A stretch of 64,000 bases of DNA, taken from QZLE01 sp033852075 (GTDB lineage: Bacteria; Pseudomonadota; Gammaproteobacteria; QZLD01). Each line of letters starts with the position of its first letter. Positions within the stretch are counted from its first letter, which is position 1. The DNA is taken from NCBI GenBank assembly GCA_033852075.1, contig JAWSVC010000003.1:62001-126000 (forward strand). The letters run 5' to 3'. The translations under genes and the position numbers were made by a program. Positions 53,959 through 63,206 of this stretch are shown piece by piece. Under the pieces are notes generated by a model. It worked only from the letters and a program-made list of their open reading frames with translations, was not told the DNA's origin and ran no database searches.

Positions 53959-54134
53959 AATGTTTTGCATCTCGCTTTTTGTGCGTCTACTAAACGTTCG
54001 TTTAATGGACAACTGAAAAATCAACCATATTTTACTCAGAAAGCGTACTTTAACCCGTATATAAATCTACGTCTACCAAAGGGTGGTATTTAATTATAAG
54101 TGACACTCTAAAATTAAGATATAAATAAGAAAAT
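53959..54134. promoter_or_regulatory. Divergent control region and probable res site of the transposon
   Basis: The gap between the KilA-N gene and tnpA holds TAAACG-TT-CGTTTA (53991-54004). It also holds two related blocks, CGTCTACTAAACG (about 53984) and CGTCTACCAAAGG (about 54070), spaced as repeated protein sites would be. In Tn3 relatives the res site and both promoters lie in such a divergent gap. No subsite boundaries can be fixed by eye. Confidence 0.45.
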
Positions 54135-57100
54135 ATGAATACCAACCAACAGCGTTTGATAATACTTACCCAATCTGAAATACAAGATTATTTTGGCATT
54201 CCAAGACTTTCTCAGGAAGACAGAGAATACTACTTTAACCTTACTGATAGTGAGCATAGCCTGATTAAAGAGAGCTGGCATCTTAATTCCAAACTGTATT
54301 TCATACTGCAATTGGGTTATTTCAAAGCGAAGCGCATGTTATTCAATTTCGATGCTGAAGAGGTTGGTGATGATATTGCTTACATTAATAGTACTTTCTT
54401 TCATCATCTAAAAGAAAACCTATTCAAGGTACCAAGCAACCCTATTCGGGTTAACCTGCACAAAATTATCTACGATCATTTTAACTTTCGTCGTTATGAT
54501 AAAAGCGTTGGCAGAGAATTAATGGATGTGGCCAAACGGATCGTTCGCCGCTCGGCGAAACCTGTATATATTTTAAGGGAATTGCTGGGTTATCTCGATA
54601 AACAGCAAATTGTTGCACCGGCTTACAGCACATTCCAAGATTTAATTGGCTGCTGTTTATCTGAAGAGCGCCAACGAATTGGCAAACAGCTTGTAAATGA
54701 TCTCAAACCAGAAATTGAGCAAGAGCTTTCCGCGATTCTATCCGATGATTCTGCTGGTCTACATTGGGTTACACAGCTCAAGAAAGAACCAAAGGATTTT
54801 AGTTATAAGGAAGTATTAAGTGAGGCTATAAGAGCCAAACAACTTAAGCCTCTATATGAGTTTTGTGTATATTGGCTACCAACTATCGAGCTATCAAATG
54901 AAAGTATCCGGTACTATGCCGCTCTAGTAGAGTATTATTCCGTCTACAAGCTCCGCAGGTTTGACATATCAACCGCATATTTTTACCTGCTCTGTTACGC
55001 ATACCATCGCACCCATGTGATTTACGATAATCTCATCGATGCTTTGATTCACAACGTGCGTTACTGCGAAGAACAAGCCAAAATGTACGCAAGAGACTTT
55101 ATTTATCGGCAAACCTCTGAAGCTCGTGAAGGTATTAAAGCAACAGGTAAAATATTGGAGTTTTTCTTAAACCCTGATATTGATGATAACCAATCTTTTG
55201 GAGAGATCCGAGAGAGAGCTTTTCAGCTATTGGAACGCGATAAGATGAAAAGCGTAACAACCTTTATCAATTCATCGGGATTTGATGACGAAGAATACCA
55301 GTGGCAACACTTGCAATCGTTATCTGGATCTATCAAAAAGAATCTGCGGCAGATTGTCAGAGCAATTGACTTTAAAAGTAATATTAAAGAAGCTCCTCTG
55401 ATAGAAGCAATTAGTTTTCTTCAGCATAGCTTCGAAACAGGTCGAACTCTACGGCGCTTATCACCATCCAAGTTCCCAACGGCATTTTTACCTAAAGCAC
55501 TTAAAAAATATATTTATGCCGGTAACTCTCCAGATAGCCTTATTGCAGAGCGGTATGAATTTGCTGTTTACAAGATGTTACGCAAAGCGTTTGAAGCCGG
55601 TGATATTTTCAACCCAAAAATAAATAAGTATCGCAGCTTTACCGATTACCTTATTCCTTCAGATCGTTGGCAAAACCGCAAAAATTGCATATTGGAGGAA
55701 TTAGATCTTCCTGCCTTAAATCAGCCAATTCATAAAACTTTAAAGAAGTTAAAGGTTGAATTGGAAGCTAAGATTCAGCATGTAAACCAACGAATAATAA
55801 CCAGGGAAAATAGAGATATTAAGATCACAGGTCAAGGTGAAAATATCAAGTGGACACTACCCTATAGACGTAATGAGGATGAGGAAAACCACCAGCTATA
55901 CCAATCTATTCCAACAATCGGTATTGCCTGTCTACTAAGTTATGTAACATGTAGAACCGGCTTTCTTGATGGTTTTTCCCATGTTCTTGATCGTTATGTC
56001 AAAGGAACCAAGAACGAGAAAACCGTTCTTGCGTGCATCGTTGCGCTGGGAACAAATATGAGTTTAGGACGAATGGGAGATATATCTGATGTCGATACTC
56101 AAGAGCTACAGACCACTTATCGAAATTTCTTCCGCTTGGAAACACTAAAAGAGGCGAATGATTTAATCTCTAATGCTACTGCGAAGCTACCAATATTTCG
56201 GCATTATGACATCGAAAACGATGTACTACACTCAAGCAGTGATGGTCAGCGTTTTGAAACTCAACGGAATACATTCAATGCTCGACACGCTTCTAAATAC
56301 TTCGGGCTGAAGAAAGGCATTTCTGCATTGACTCTGATTAGCAACCACGTACCAATTAACGCTAAAGTTATTGGTACACACGAACATGAAAGTTATTTTG
56401 TTTTTGACCTTCTATACAACAATACTACCGATATTGATCCTGATCGCCACTCTGTTGATACCCACGGCACCAACCAGGTTAATTTTTGGATACTTCATGC
56501 TTTCGGGTATCAGTTTGCTCCACGTTATCGAAATTTCACATCCAAAACCGACAGTATTATTGGTTTTCAACCCCCAGGTTATTACGATGAAAACTTTCTC
56601 GTACGACCAGGTAGAAAAATTAATGAGGCACTTATCATCGAAGAGTGGCCAAATATTCAACACATTATGGCGTCACTGGGACAAAAAGAAACTACACAGG
56701 CATCTATCGTAAGAAAACTCAGTTCCTATGCCAGGCAAAACCGAACCAAGAAAGCCTTGTGGGAACTCGATAATATTTGTCGCAGTATATATCTGTTGGA
56801 TTATATGGATGACAATTTGCTACGCAAACACGTTACAAAAGCCCTAAACCGAGGAGAAGCCTATCATAGGCTCAAAAGAGCTATTGCTCATGTCAACGGC
56901 GGTAAATTAAGAGTTAAGAGTGAAATCGAGCAACACGTCATACATGAATGCACTCGATTGATTGCCAATGCAATTATTTATTTCAATGCGGAATTACTTT
57001 CTGGATTAATCAATGGTAACTCGAAAAGTTCACCACTAACAGCAGAGCATGTTAAAAAAATATCTCCTGTTGCATGGCAACACGTTAATTTTTACGGCAG

Positions 57101-57200
57101 GTTTGAATTCAATGATCTGAGAGCACCATTCAGTGCAGAGCATTATATGCAAACACTGGATTTGACTAGTTTGGCCACCGGCCTTGAACCGGCTAATTAA
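54135..57200 (+). CDS. tnpA: Tn3-family transposase
   Basis: This 1021-residue transposase has an N-terminal DUF4158-type DNA-binding region and a C-terminal Tnp_DDE_Tn3 domain. The catalytic triad is recognisable: Asp703 in SSDGQRFETQ, Asp775 in SVDTHGTNQVNFW and Glu908 in NRGEAYHRLKRAI. Supporting motifs are NARHASKYFGLKKGISALTLISN and GYQFAPRYRNF. The reading frame is intact and the length normal, so transposition is plausible. Its stop is 10 bp before the right inverted repeat. Confidence 0.96.
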   Translation: MNTNQQRLIILTQSEIQDYFGIPRLSQEDREYYFNLTDSEHSLIKESWHLNSKLYFILQLGYFKAKRMLFNFDAEEVGDDIAYINSTFFHHLKENLFKVPSNPIRVNLHKIIYDHFNFRRYDKSVGRELMDVAKRIVRRSAKPVYILRELLGYLDKQQIVAPAYSTFQDLIGCCLSEERQRIGKQLVNDLKPEIEQELSAILSDDSAGLHWVTQLKKEPKDFSYKEVLSEAIRAKQLKPLYEFCVYWLPTIELSNESIRYYAALVEYYSVYKLRRFDISTAYFYLLCYAYHRTHVIYDNLIDALIHNVRYCEEQAKMYARDFIYRQTSEAREGIKATGKILEFFLNPDIDDNQSFGEIRERAFQLLERDKMKSVTTFINSSGFDDEEYQWQHLQSLSGSIKKNLRQIVRAIDFKSNIKEAPLIEAISFLQHSFETGRTLRRLSPSKFPTAFLPKALKKYIYAGNSPDSLIAERYEFAVYKMLRKAFEAGDIFNPKINKYRSFTDYLIPSDRWQNRKNCILEELDLPALNQPIHKTLKKLKVELEAKIQHVNQRIITRENRDIKITGQGENIKWTLPYRRNEDEENHQLYQSIPTIGIACLLSYVTCRTGFLDGFSHVLDRYVKGTKNEKTVLACIVALGTNMSLGRMGDISDVDTQELQTTYRNFFRLETLKEANDLISNATAKLPIFRHYDIENDVLHSSSDGQRFETQRNTFNARHASKYFGLKKGISALTLISNHVPINAKVIGTHEHESYFVFDLLYNNTTDIDPDRHSVDTHGTNQVNFWILHAFGYQFAPRYRNFTSKTDSIIGFQPPGYYDENFLVRPGRKINEALIIEEWPNIQHIMASLGQKETTQASIVRKLSSYARQNRTKKALWELDNICRSIYLLDYMDDNLLRKHVTKALNRGEAYHRLKRAIAHVNGGKLRVKSEIEQHVIHECTRLIANAIIYFNAELLSGLINGNSKSSPLTAEHVKKISPVAWQHVNFYGRFEFNDLRAPFSAEHYMQTLDLTSLATGLEPAN

Positions 57201-57209
57201 TCAGCAGAA

Positions 57210-57242
57210 TTTAACAATATCGGGGGATGGGCAAAAATAGCC
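57210..57242 (-). repeat. Right terminal inverted repeat
   Basis: Read inward on the minus strand it begins GGCTATTTTTGCCCATCCCC and matches the left repeat over 33 bp with one mismatch. A 5-bp ATATT duplicate follows at 57243-57247. Confidence 0.92.
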
Positions 57243-57247
57243 ATATT
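57243..57247. repeat. Target site duplication, right copy (ATATT)
   Basis: This is identical to 51622-51626. Removing one copy together with the transposon restores an open thioesterase frame. Confidence 0.9.
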
Positions 57248-57604
57248 CAAGGCGTAGTTAATAATTCTGTTTACCAAAACTATCTAGAACATGCACGTCA
57301 TAAATACCTACTTGACCTGGGAGTTAATTTTGCAGAACTAACACGTAAAAATATCAATTTGATGGTTATTCGCGCAGAACTAGATTACAAATCATCTCTA
57401 ATACCAGGAGATAAGTTTGTCATCAAAAGTTCTATCACGCGTTTATCAAAAATTAAATTTGCCTTTGATCAAAAGATAATTTCTGCAGAAGGCAAAACAA
57501 TAGTAAATGCCATGATCGTTGGTACCGCCATCAATGAACGCGGCCGACCATTTATGCCTACTTTCATATCGGACTTATTAGATACAGAACCAGAAACTGC
57601 ATAA
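57243..57604 (+). pseudogene. 3' part of the YbgC-like acyl-CoA thioesterase
   Basis: From the target duplicate onward the frame reads IQGVVNNSVYQNYLEHARHKYL and continues to a normal C-terminus, the 4HBT hotdog fold. The first 16 residues, including the catalytic Asp of YECD, are left on the far side of the transposon. An ATG inside the right inverted repeat (57227), just after GGGGG, could start a 125-residue product MGKNSHIQGV..., but it would lack that Asp and is probably inactive. The intact gene would have been about 140 codons. Confidence 0.88.
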
Positions 57605-57613
57605 CCGATAAAT

Positions 57614-57651
57614 AGATATAAAAATCCCGCAGAAGCGGAATTTTTATATCT
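57614..57651. terminator. Terminator after the thioesterase fragment
   Basis: AGATATAAAAAT-c-CCGC and GCGG-a-ATTTTTATATCT form a long stem with one mismatch and a 4-nt AGAA loop. It is usable by the thioesterase (plus) and mdh (minus). Confidence 0.85.
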
Positions 57652-57669
57652 CAATTAAACTAAAACTAT

Positions 57670-58650
57670 TTACAGCAAATCACGAACCACATCCCTTTCT
57701 GATATAAGTTCATGTTCGGTAAGTTTCATCATCTTTTCACAAAACTCATTAATCTCTAACCCCCCGACAATTGAATATTCAAGCTCGCTATCACAGGTAA
57801 CCGGAAACGAATAATAAAGGTCATCAGCTATACCGTATGGATTACCTGTAGAATATACAGCCTTACTTACCCAGTCATCCTCATTTGTACCATAATACCA
57901 AGATTTAAAATGTTTAATGGTACAAATAGCAGCAGACACCGTACTGGACATACCGCGCACTCTCAAAATCTCACTACCTCGTTGCTGAACTGCAGGAATA
58001 AACTCATCTTTATACCAGTTAAAATCAACCATATTCTTAATTGGCTTACCTTTTAACAGGGCATGGGATATATCTGGAAACTGAGATCCTGAATGATTAC
58101 CCCAAATCGTAAATTTAGTGATATCAGAAACATAAGCATCCAACTTTGAAGCCAGCATACCAAGCCCTCGATTATGATCTAGCCTTGTTAAAGCGGTAAA
58201 CTGACTTGGATCAAGATCCGGAGCATTTTTAGCTGTAATTAAACAATTAGTATTGGCAGGATTTCCAACTACTACTACTCGAACATCAGGATTGGCATAA
58301 TCATTTAATGCCTTACCTTGAGCAGGGAATATCCGCCCATTAGCCTCTAACAGGTCGCGACGTTCCATACCTTTCTTTCGAGGAAAAGCCCCAACTAAAA
58401 ACGCGAAATCTACGTCTCCAAATGCCTCATCTATTTCTGTAGTGACAATAACATCTTTTAAAAGAGGAAAGGCGCAATCACCAAGTTCCATCATTTCACC
58501 CTGAAGGTCAGGAAGCATTTTATCAATATCATATAGATGCAAAATAACTGGTTGTTGCAAACCAAAAAGATCACCTGCTGCTACACGATATACAAGTGAA
58601 GAACCCACATGCCCTGCAGCACCAGTTATCAATACCCTCATTGGCTTCAT
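57670..58650 (-). CDS. mdh: Malate dehydrogenase (cytosolic-type, about 326 aa)
   Basis: This catalyses NAD-dependent malate/oxaloacetate interconversion in the TCA cycle. It has the dinucleotide-binding VLITGAAGHVGSSLVYRVAAGDLFG, substrate arginines in FPRKKGMERRDLLEANG, VGNPANTNCLI, and the catalytic His in TIWGNHSGSQFPD. The size and the TGAAGxVG motif place it with the class used by many proteobacteria other than enterics. GGAGG lies five bases before the ATG. It is downstream of the ribosomal operon but separated from it by a terminator. Confidence 0.95.
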   Translation of the reverse strand: MKPMRVLITGAAGHVGSSLVYRVAAGDLFGLQQPVILHLYDIDKMLPDLQGEMMELGDCAFPLLKDVIVTTEIDEAFGDVDFAFLVGAFPRKKGMERRDLLEANGRIFPAQGKALNDYANPDVRVVVVGNPANTNCLITAKNAPDLDPSQFTALTRLDHNRGLGMLASKLDAYVSDITKFTIWGNHSGSQFPDISHALLKGKPIKNMVDFNWYKDEFIPAVQQRGSEILRVRGMSSTVSAAICTIKHFKSWYYGTNEDDWVSKAVYSTGNPYGIADDLYYSFPVTCDSELEYSIVGGLEINEFCEKMMKLTEHELISERDVVRDLL

Positions 58651-58690
58651 AATACCTCCTTATTTAGGACACTTATATATGCCCTACATG

Positions 58691-58717
58691 AAAAAACCGG
58701 GCGTTGCCCGGTTTTTT
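58691..58717. terminator. Terminator of the alpha ribosomal operon
   Basis: AAAAAACCGGGC-GTT-GCCCGGTTTTTT is a perfect 12-bp stem with a 3-nt loop, 20 bp after rplQ. Confidence 0.93.
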
Positions 58718-58736
58718 CGCATTAAGATGCTAAGAA

Positions 58737-59141
58737 CTATTCTTCATCATCCTCAATATCGTCTTCATCTTCAACGATTTCAATAGGACGATCTACTAGC
58801 TCAACGAAAGCCATTGGAGCCGCATCGCCTGGGCGGAAACCACATTTAAGAATACGTAGATATCCTCCTGGACGCTCCTTATATCTAGGTCCTAGAATCT
58901 CAAAAAGCTTCTTAACTGCTTCTTTACTTCTTAATTTAGAAAAAGCTTGTCTTCTAGCAGCAACAGAATCTTCTTTTGCCAAAGTTATTAGTGGCTCAAG
59001 ATGTCTTCTCAACTCTTTTGCCTTTGGAAGAGTTGTCTTAATCGCTTCAAATTCAATCATTGAAGCACTCATGTTTTTAAACATAGCTTTTCTATGTGAA
59101 CTATTTCTATTAAGCTTACGCCCAGATTTGCGGTGACGCAT
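58737..59141 (-). CDS. rplQ: 50S ribosomal protein L17
   Basis: This 134-residue protein starts MRHRKSGRKLNRNSSHRKAMFKNM and has TTLPKAKELRRHLEPLITLAKED, as in bacterial L17. An acidic C-terminal tail (EIVEDEDDIEDDEE) is longer than in E. coli. It is the last gene of the alpha operon. Confidence 0.97.
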   Translation of the reverse strand: MRHRKSGRKLNRNSSHRKAMFKNMSASMIEFEAIKTTLPKAKELRRHLEPLITLAKEDSVAARRQAFSKLRSKEAVKKLFEILGPRYKERPGGYLRILKCGFRPGDAAPMAFVELVDRPIEIVEDEDDIEDDEE

Positions 59142-59180
59142 AATTAAATTCCTTACACAAAACTTACTTTATAAACAGAC

Positions 59181-60182
59181 CTAAGCTGATTTCTTATCAG
59201 AACCAACAAGAATTGATGGTGGCCAGTTTTCTAAACGCATACCAAGTGACAGACCATGAGATGCAAGTACATCTTTAATTTCAGTTAAAGATTTCTTCCC
59301 AAGATTAGGAGTCTTAAGCAGCTCAACCTCTGTACGTTGCACAAGATCACCTATAAAGTGAATACTTTCTGCCTTGATACAATTTGCAGATCTAACGGTT
59401 AACTCAAGATCATCAACAGGTCTTAGAAGAATTGGATCTATATCTGGTTCCTCTTCCTCTGGCTCCTCTTCAACGTTACTTTTAAGATCAACGAACACAC
59501 AGATTTGACCATGCAGAACACCTGCCGCCTGTCTTATTGCTTCTTCAGGATCAATCGCACCATTGGTCTTGATATCAATAACTAGCTTATCGAGATCCGT
59601 ACGTTGTTCAACACGCGCTCTTTCAACATCATATGAAACACGTTTGACAGGGCTGAATGAAGCATCAACCTGAAGACTTCCAATTGGACGATCTTCATCA
59701 TCACTTAAAGTCCTTTGATTAGCAGGCTCATAGCCTCTACCTTGTCGAATTTTAAGTTTCATATCCAACTTGCCGCCCTTAGTAAGGTTAGCGATAACAA
59801 GTTGTGGATTATAAATCTCAATATCGTGATCTGTTTCAATATCTCCCGCAGTAACAGGACCAGCTCCAGACTTTGAAAGAGACAGAGTTGTTTCTGTTTT
59901 AGTATGCAATCTAATTGCAAGACCTTTAAGGTTCAGCAGGATTTCAGCAACATCTTCCTGAACACCTTCAATAGCAGAATACTCATGAAGCACGCCATCG
60001 ATCTCAACCTCAACAACTGCATAACCGATCATTGAAGAAAGAAGAATCCTTCTAAGAGCGGTACCAAGTGTGTGACCAAAACCTCTCTCTAGTGGTTCAA
60101 GAATTACCTTGGAGTGATTAACGCCAATCTCTTGAACTTCTACAAGCCTAGGTTTTAAAAATTCAGTAGGTTTACCCTGCAT
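59181..60182 (-). CDS. rpoA: RNA polymerase alpha subunit
   Basis: The N-terminal assembly domain has LEPLERGFGHTLGTALRRILLSSM. The C-terminal domain (about 255-325), which contacts UP elements and activators, has ELTVRSANCIKAESIHFIGDLVQRTEVELLKTPNLGKKSLTEIKDVL. The length is 333 aa. Between rpsD and rplQ as expected. Confidence 0.98.
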   Translation of the reverse strand: MQGKPTEFLKPRLVEVQEIGVNHSKVILEPLERGFGHTLGTALRRILLSSMIGYAVVEVEIDGVLHEYSAIEGVQEDVAEILLNLKGLAIRLHTKTETTLSLSKSGAGPVTAGDIETDHDIEIYNPQLVIANLTKGGKLDMKLKIRQGRGYEPANQRTLSDDEDRPIGSLQVDASFSPVKRVSYDVERARVEQRTDLDKLVIDIKTNGAIDPEEAIRQAAGVLHGQICVFVDLKSNVEEEPEEEEPDIDPILLRPVDDLELTVRSANCIKAESIHFIGDLVQRTEVELLKTPNLGKKSLTEIKDVLASHGLSLGMRLENWPPSILVGSDKKSA

Positions 60183-60203
60183 GTAAACAAATCTCCGTTA
60201 GAA

Positions 60204-60824
60204 TTACTTAGAATACAGCTCGACTACCAGATTCTCATTTATATCTGGTGGAAGATCAGATCTTTCAGGCTTTGATTTAAATACGCCTTCAAATTTCTTA
60301 GGATCTACTTCTAGCCATTCAGCAAATCCCTTTTGCTGGCAAATATCCATAGCCGCTTTAACGCGCAATTGCTTACTAGATTTCTCAGTAACTGCAATCA
60401 CATCACCTGGCTTAACCTGATAAGAAGGGATGTTACAAATTCTACCATTTACCAAAATAGATTTATGACTAACTAGCTGTCTAGATTCAGCCCTAGTTGA
60501 ACCATAACCCATACGATAAACTACATTATCAAGACGACACTCTAAAAGCTGTAGAAGTATCTCACCAGTAGCACCTTTCTTTGATGCAGCTTTCTGGAAA
60601 TAGTTACGGAACTGCTTTTCAAGCACACCATAAATTCTACGAAGCTTTTGCTTTTCACGTAGCTGCAAACCGTAATCGGTAGGCCTACCACGACGCTGAC
60701 CTGACGAACCAGGAGCAACTTCAATTTTACATTTCGACTCAAGAGGTCTTACACCACTCTTTAAAAAAAGATCAGTGCCTTCTCTTCTTGCCAACTTACA
60801 CTTTGGACCAATATATCTAGCCAT
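60204..60824 (-). CDS. rpsD: 30S ribosomal protein S4
   Basis: This 206-residue primary rRNA-binding protein starts MARYIGPKCKLARREGTDLFLKSG. Its S4 RNA-binding domain is RLDNVVYRMGYGSTRAESRQLVSHKSILVNGRICNIPSYQVKPGDVI. In E. coli S4 is also the translational repressor of this operon. Confidence 0.98.
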   Translation of the reverse strand: MARYIGPKCKLARREGTDLFLKSGVRPLESKCKIEVAPGSSGQRRGRPTDYGLQLREKQKLRRIYGVLEKQFRNYFQKAASKKGATGEILLQLLECRLDNVVYRMGYGSTRAESRQLVSHKSILVNGRICNIPSYQVKPGDVIAVTEKSSKQLRVKAAMDICQQKGFAEWLEVDPKKFEGVFKSKPERSDLPPDINENLVVELYSK

Positions 60825-60841
60825 TACTTACTATCTCCAGC

Positions 60842-61231
60842 CTAGACTCGACGTTTTTTAGATGGACGGCAACCGTTATGAGGAATTGGTGTAACATCAC
60901 TAATATTAGTGATCTTAAAACCAATATTATTAAGGGCTCTAACAGCTGATTCACGACCAGGACCAGGACCTTTAACCATAACCTCTAGGTTTTTCATGCC
61001 AAACTCTTTAGCAGCATTACCTGCTCTTTCGGATGCAACCTGCGCAGCAAAAGGGGTACTTTTTCTAGAGCCTCTAAAACCAGAGCCACCAGCAGTTGCC
61101 CAGCATAGAGCATTGCCCTGTCTGTCACTGATTGTGATAATTGTGTTATTAAAAGAAGCGTGGATATGAGCTACGCCATCCACAACCGTCTTTTTGACTT
61201 TTTTTCTAGTACGTCCAGCTGATTTCGCCAT
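60842..61231 (-). CDS. rpsK: 30S ribosomal protein S11
   Basis: This has 129 residues with GVAHIHASFNNTIITISDRQGNALCWATAGGSGFRGSRKSTPFAAQ and the C-terminal HNGCRPSKKRRV, typical of S11. It lies 17 bp before rpsD. Confidence 0.98.
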   Translation of the reverse strand: MAKSAGRTRKKVKKTVVDGVAHIHASFNNTIITISDRQGNALCWATAGGSGFRGSRKSTPFAAQVASERAGNAAKEFGMKNLEVMVKGPGPGRESAVRALNNIGFKITNISDVTPIPHNGCRPSKKRRV

Positions 61232-61270
61232 TTTCTCTACCAGTTCAAAAATTAAAAATTACAATACAAA

Positions 61271-61627
61271 TTACTTCTTGATAGGACGACGAGGTCCTTT
61301 ACGAGTTCTTGCATTAGTACGTGTTCTTTGACCACGAAGAGGCAAACCTCTACGATGTCTAATACCTCTGTAACAACCAAGATCCATTAGTCTCTTGATG
61401 TTCATTGTAACTTCACGACGCAGATCACCTTCTACAAGGTAATTTGCCACTTCGTTACGAATTGCATCTACTTGCTCTTCGGTAAGATCTCTGATCTTAA
61501 TAGAAGGATCTACTTTAGCTGCAGCACAAATATCTTGTGCTCTGGTTGCGCCAATGCCATAGATAGATCTAAGTGCAATTACTGTATGTTTATTTATAGG
61601 AACGTTAACGCCTGCAATACGGGCCAT
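61271..61627 (-). CDS. rpsM: 30S ribosomal protein S13
   Basis: This 118-residue protein starts MARIAGVNVPINKHTVIALRSIYGIG. Its C-terminal motif CYRGIRHRRGLPLRGQRTRTNARTRKGPRRPIKK contacts tRNA and the 30S head. Confidence 0.98.
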   Translation of the reverse strand: MARIAGVNVPINKHTVIALRSIYGIGATRAQDICAAAKVDPSIKIRDLTEEQVDAIRNEVANYLVEGDLRREVTMNIKRLMDLGCYRGIRHRRGLPLRGQRTRTNARTRKGPRRPIKK

Positions 61628-61654
61628 CGTTTATGTCTCCCAGACCGAAAATTA

Positions 61655-61768
61655 TTAACCTTGTCTTTGTTTATGTCGCTTCTCTTTGCAGATAACTCTG
61701 ACGACACCGTTACGTCTTACTATCTTACAATTGCGGCAAATCTTTTTTACTGAGGCTTGAACCTTCAT
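61655..61768 (-). CDS. rpmJ: 50S ribosomal protein L36
   Basis: This 37-codon gene begins MKVQASVKKICRNCKIVRRN and ends with KRHKQRQG. The zinc ligands C11, C14, C27 and H32 are all present, the zinc-binding form of L36. It lies between secY and rpsM, the standard place. Confidence 0.96.
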   Translation of the reverse strand: MKVQASVKKICRNCKIVRRNGVVRVICKEKRHKQRQG

Positions 61769-61863
61769 CTCAAACTCCAAACTGCTTTTCGAAAAGCGCG
61801 TTATATTACCAAAAAAATTACAGAAATGGGAGGTTATTTATAAATAACCTGTATCATTTCTTA

Positions 61864-63204
61864 CTATTTACCAGACTTACCTTTAGATTTAAGGTTTGCC
61901 TTGGCTAAAAGACTATCATATTGATGCGACATCAAATGCGCTTGAACCTGCGCCATGAAGTCCATAACAACAACCACGATAATCAGCAAAGATGTACCAC
62001 CGAAATAGAATTGTACATCCAAACCCATTCTCAAAAACTCAGGCAACAAACATACTAGAGTGATGTAAATTGCACCAACAAAAGTCAAACGCGAAAGTAT
62101 TGCATCTATATACTTTGCAGTATTCTCACCTGGACGAATCCCTGGAACAAATGCACCTGATTTTTTCAGATTATCTGCTGTTTCTTTCGAATTAAACATC
62201 ATAGCTGTATAGAAGAAACAGAAGAAAATAATACCTGCTGAATAAAGCAATATATAAAGAGGCTGTCCAGGACCAATCTTTTGAGCAATATCACCAAGCC
62301 ACTGCAAACCCTCTGTATTAGATAAGAATCCAGCAATAGTTGTTGGAAACAGTACAATAGCTGACGCAAAGATTGGAGGAATAACCCCTGCCATATTTAA
62401 CTTTAACGGTAGATGTGTGCTTTGTGCTGCATACATTTTCCTACCTTGCTGACGTTTAGCATAATTAACAACAATACGACGCTGACCTCTTTCTACAAAG
62501 ATCACAAAAGCGATAACACCAATTGCAATTGCAATAAGCAAAAATACAGTTAAAACGCTCATATCGCCATCTGAAGCTTTACGTAAAACCGATCCTACAG
62601 CCCCAGGCAGACCCGCAACGATACCGGCAAATATAATCATTGATATACCGTTACCAATACCACGCTCCGTTACTTGTTCACCTAACCACATCAAGAACAT
62701 AGTTCCTGTTAACAAGGTTATAGAACCAATAAACACAAACTGCATTTTACTAATATGAACAAGAGTTTCATTATAAAGTCCACCAGTAATAAATACAGCC
62801 TGGAACAATCCCAAGCCTACAGTAAGATAACGAGTATATTGTGTAATCTTATGTTTGCCTGACTGACCTTCTTTGCTCAACTGTTCAAGAGAAGGAACCA
62901 CCTTGGTCATTAGCTGAATTATGATCGATGAAGAGATATAAGGCATAATACCTAAAGCAAAAATACTCAGACGCTTCAATGCTCCACCACCGAACATATC
63001 GAACATATCGATAATCCCTTTCGGTTGCTGCTTGAACATGTCTGCCAGTGCTGCTGGATTAATCCCAGGAATTGTCAAATGCGCACCAAGTCTGAACACA
63101 ACTATAGCAATTACGAGAAATATAAGGCGCTGTTTTACTTCTTTCAAACGCCCTTCATTAAACATGGTCCCTGCTGCTTGAGCTGTAAGATTATTTTTAG
63201 CCAC
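61864..63204 (-). CDS. secY: Preprotein translocase subunit SecY
   Basis: This is the channel subunit of SecYEG in the inner membrane, with ten transmembrane helices over 446 residues. It contains HLTIPGINPAALADMF, the plug region, FALGIMPYISSSIIIQL, GERGIGNGISMIIFAGIVAGLP and FNSKETADNLKKSGAFVPGIRPGENTAKYI. It follows rplO by 2 bp. Confidence 0.98.
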   Translation of the reverse strand: MAKNNLTAQAAGTMFNEGRLKEVKQRLIFLVIAIVVFRLGAHLTIPGINPAALADMFKQQPKGIIDMFDMFGGGALKRLSIFALGIMPYISSSIIIQLMTKVVPSLEQLSKEGQSGKHKITQYTRYLTVGLGLFQAVFITGGLYNETLVHISKMQFVFIGSITLLTGTMFLMWLGEQVTERGIGNGISMIIFAGIVAGLPGAVGSVLRKASDGDMSVLTVFLLIAIAIGVIAFVIFVERGQRRIVVNYAKRQQGRKMYAAQSTHLPLKLNMAGVIPPIFASAIVLFPTTIAGFLSNTEGLQWLGDIAQKIGPGQPLYILLYSAGIIFFCFFYTAMMFNSKETADNLKKSGAFVPGIRPGENTAKYIDAILSRLTFVGAIYITLVCLLPEFLRMGLDVQFYFGGTSLLIIVVVVMDFMAQVQAHLMSHQYDSLLAKANLKSKGKSGK

Positions 63205-63206
63205 TG

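Larger units (their letters stand above)
51627..57242. mobile_element. Complete Tn3-family transposon (5,616 bp) with passenger genes
   Basis: The element is bounded by 33-bp inverted repeats differing at one base and a 5-bp target duplication. It encodes a Tn3 transposase (plus strand) and a minus-strand operon of KilA-N protein, serine resolvase, Tlde1-like L,D-transpeptidase-fold protein and small membrane protein. The inverted repeats begin GGCTATTTTTGCCCATCCCC, not the GGGG start of classic Tn3, suggesting a divergent branch. All genes look intact, so it may be active. It disrupts a thioesterase gene. Confidence 0.93.
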
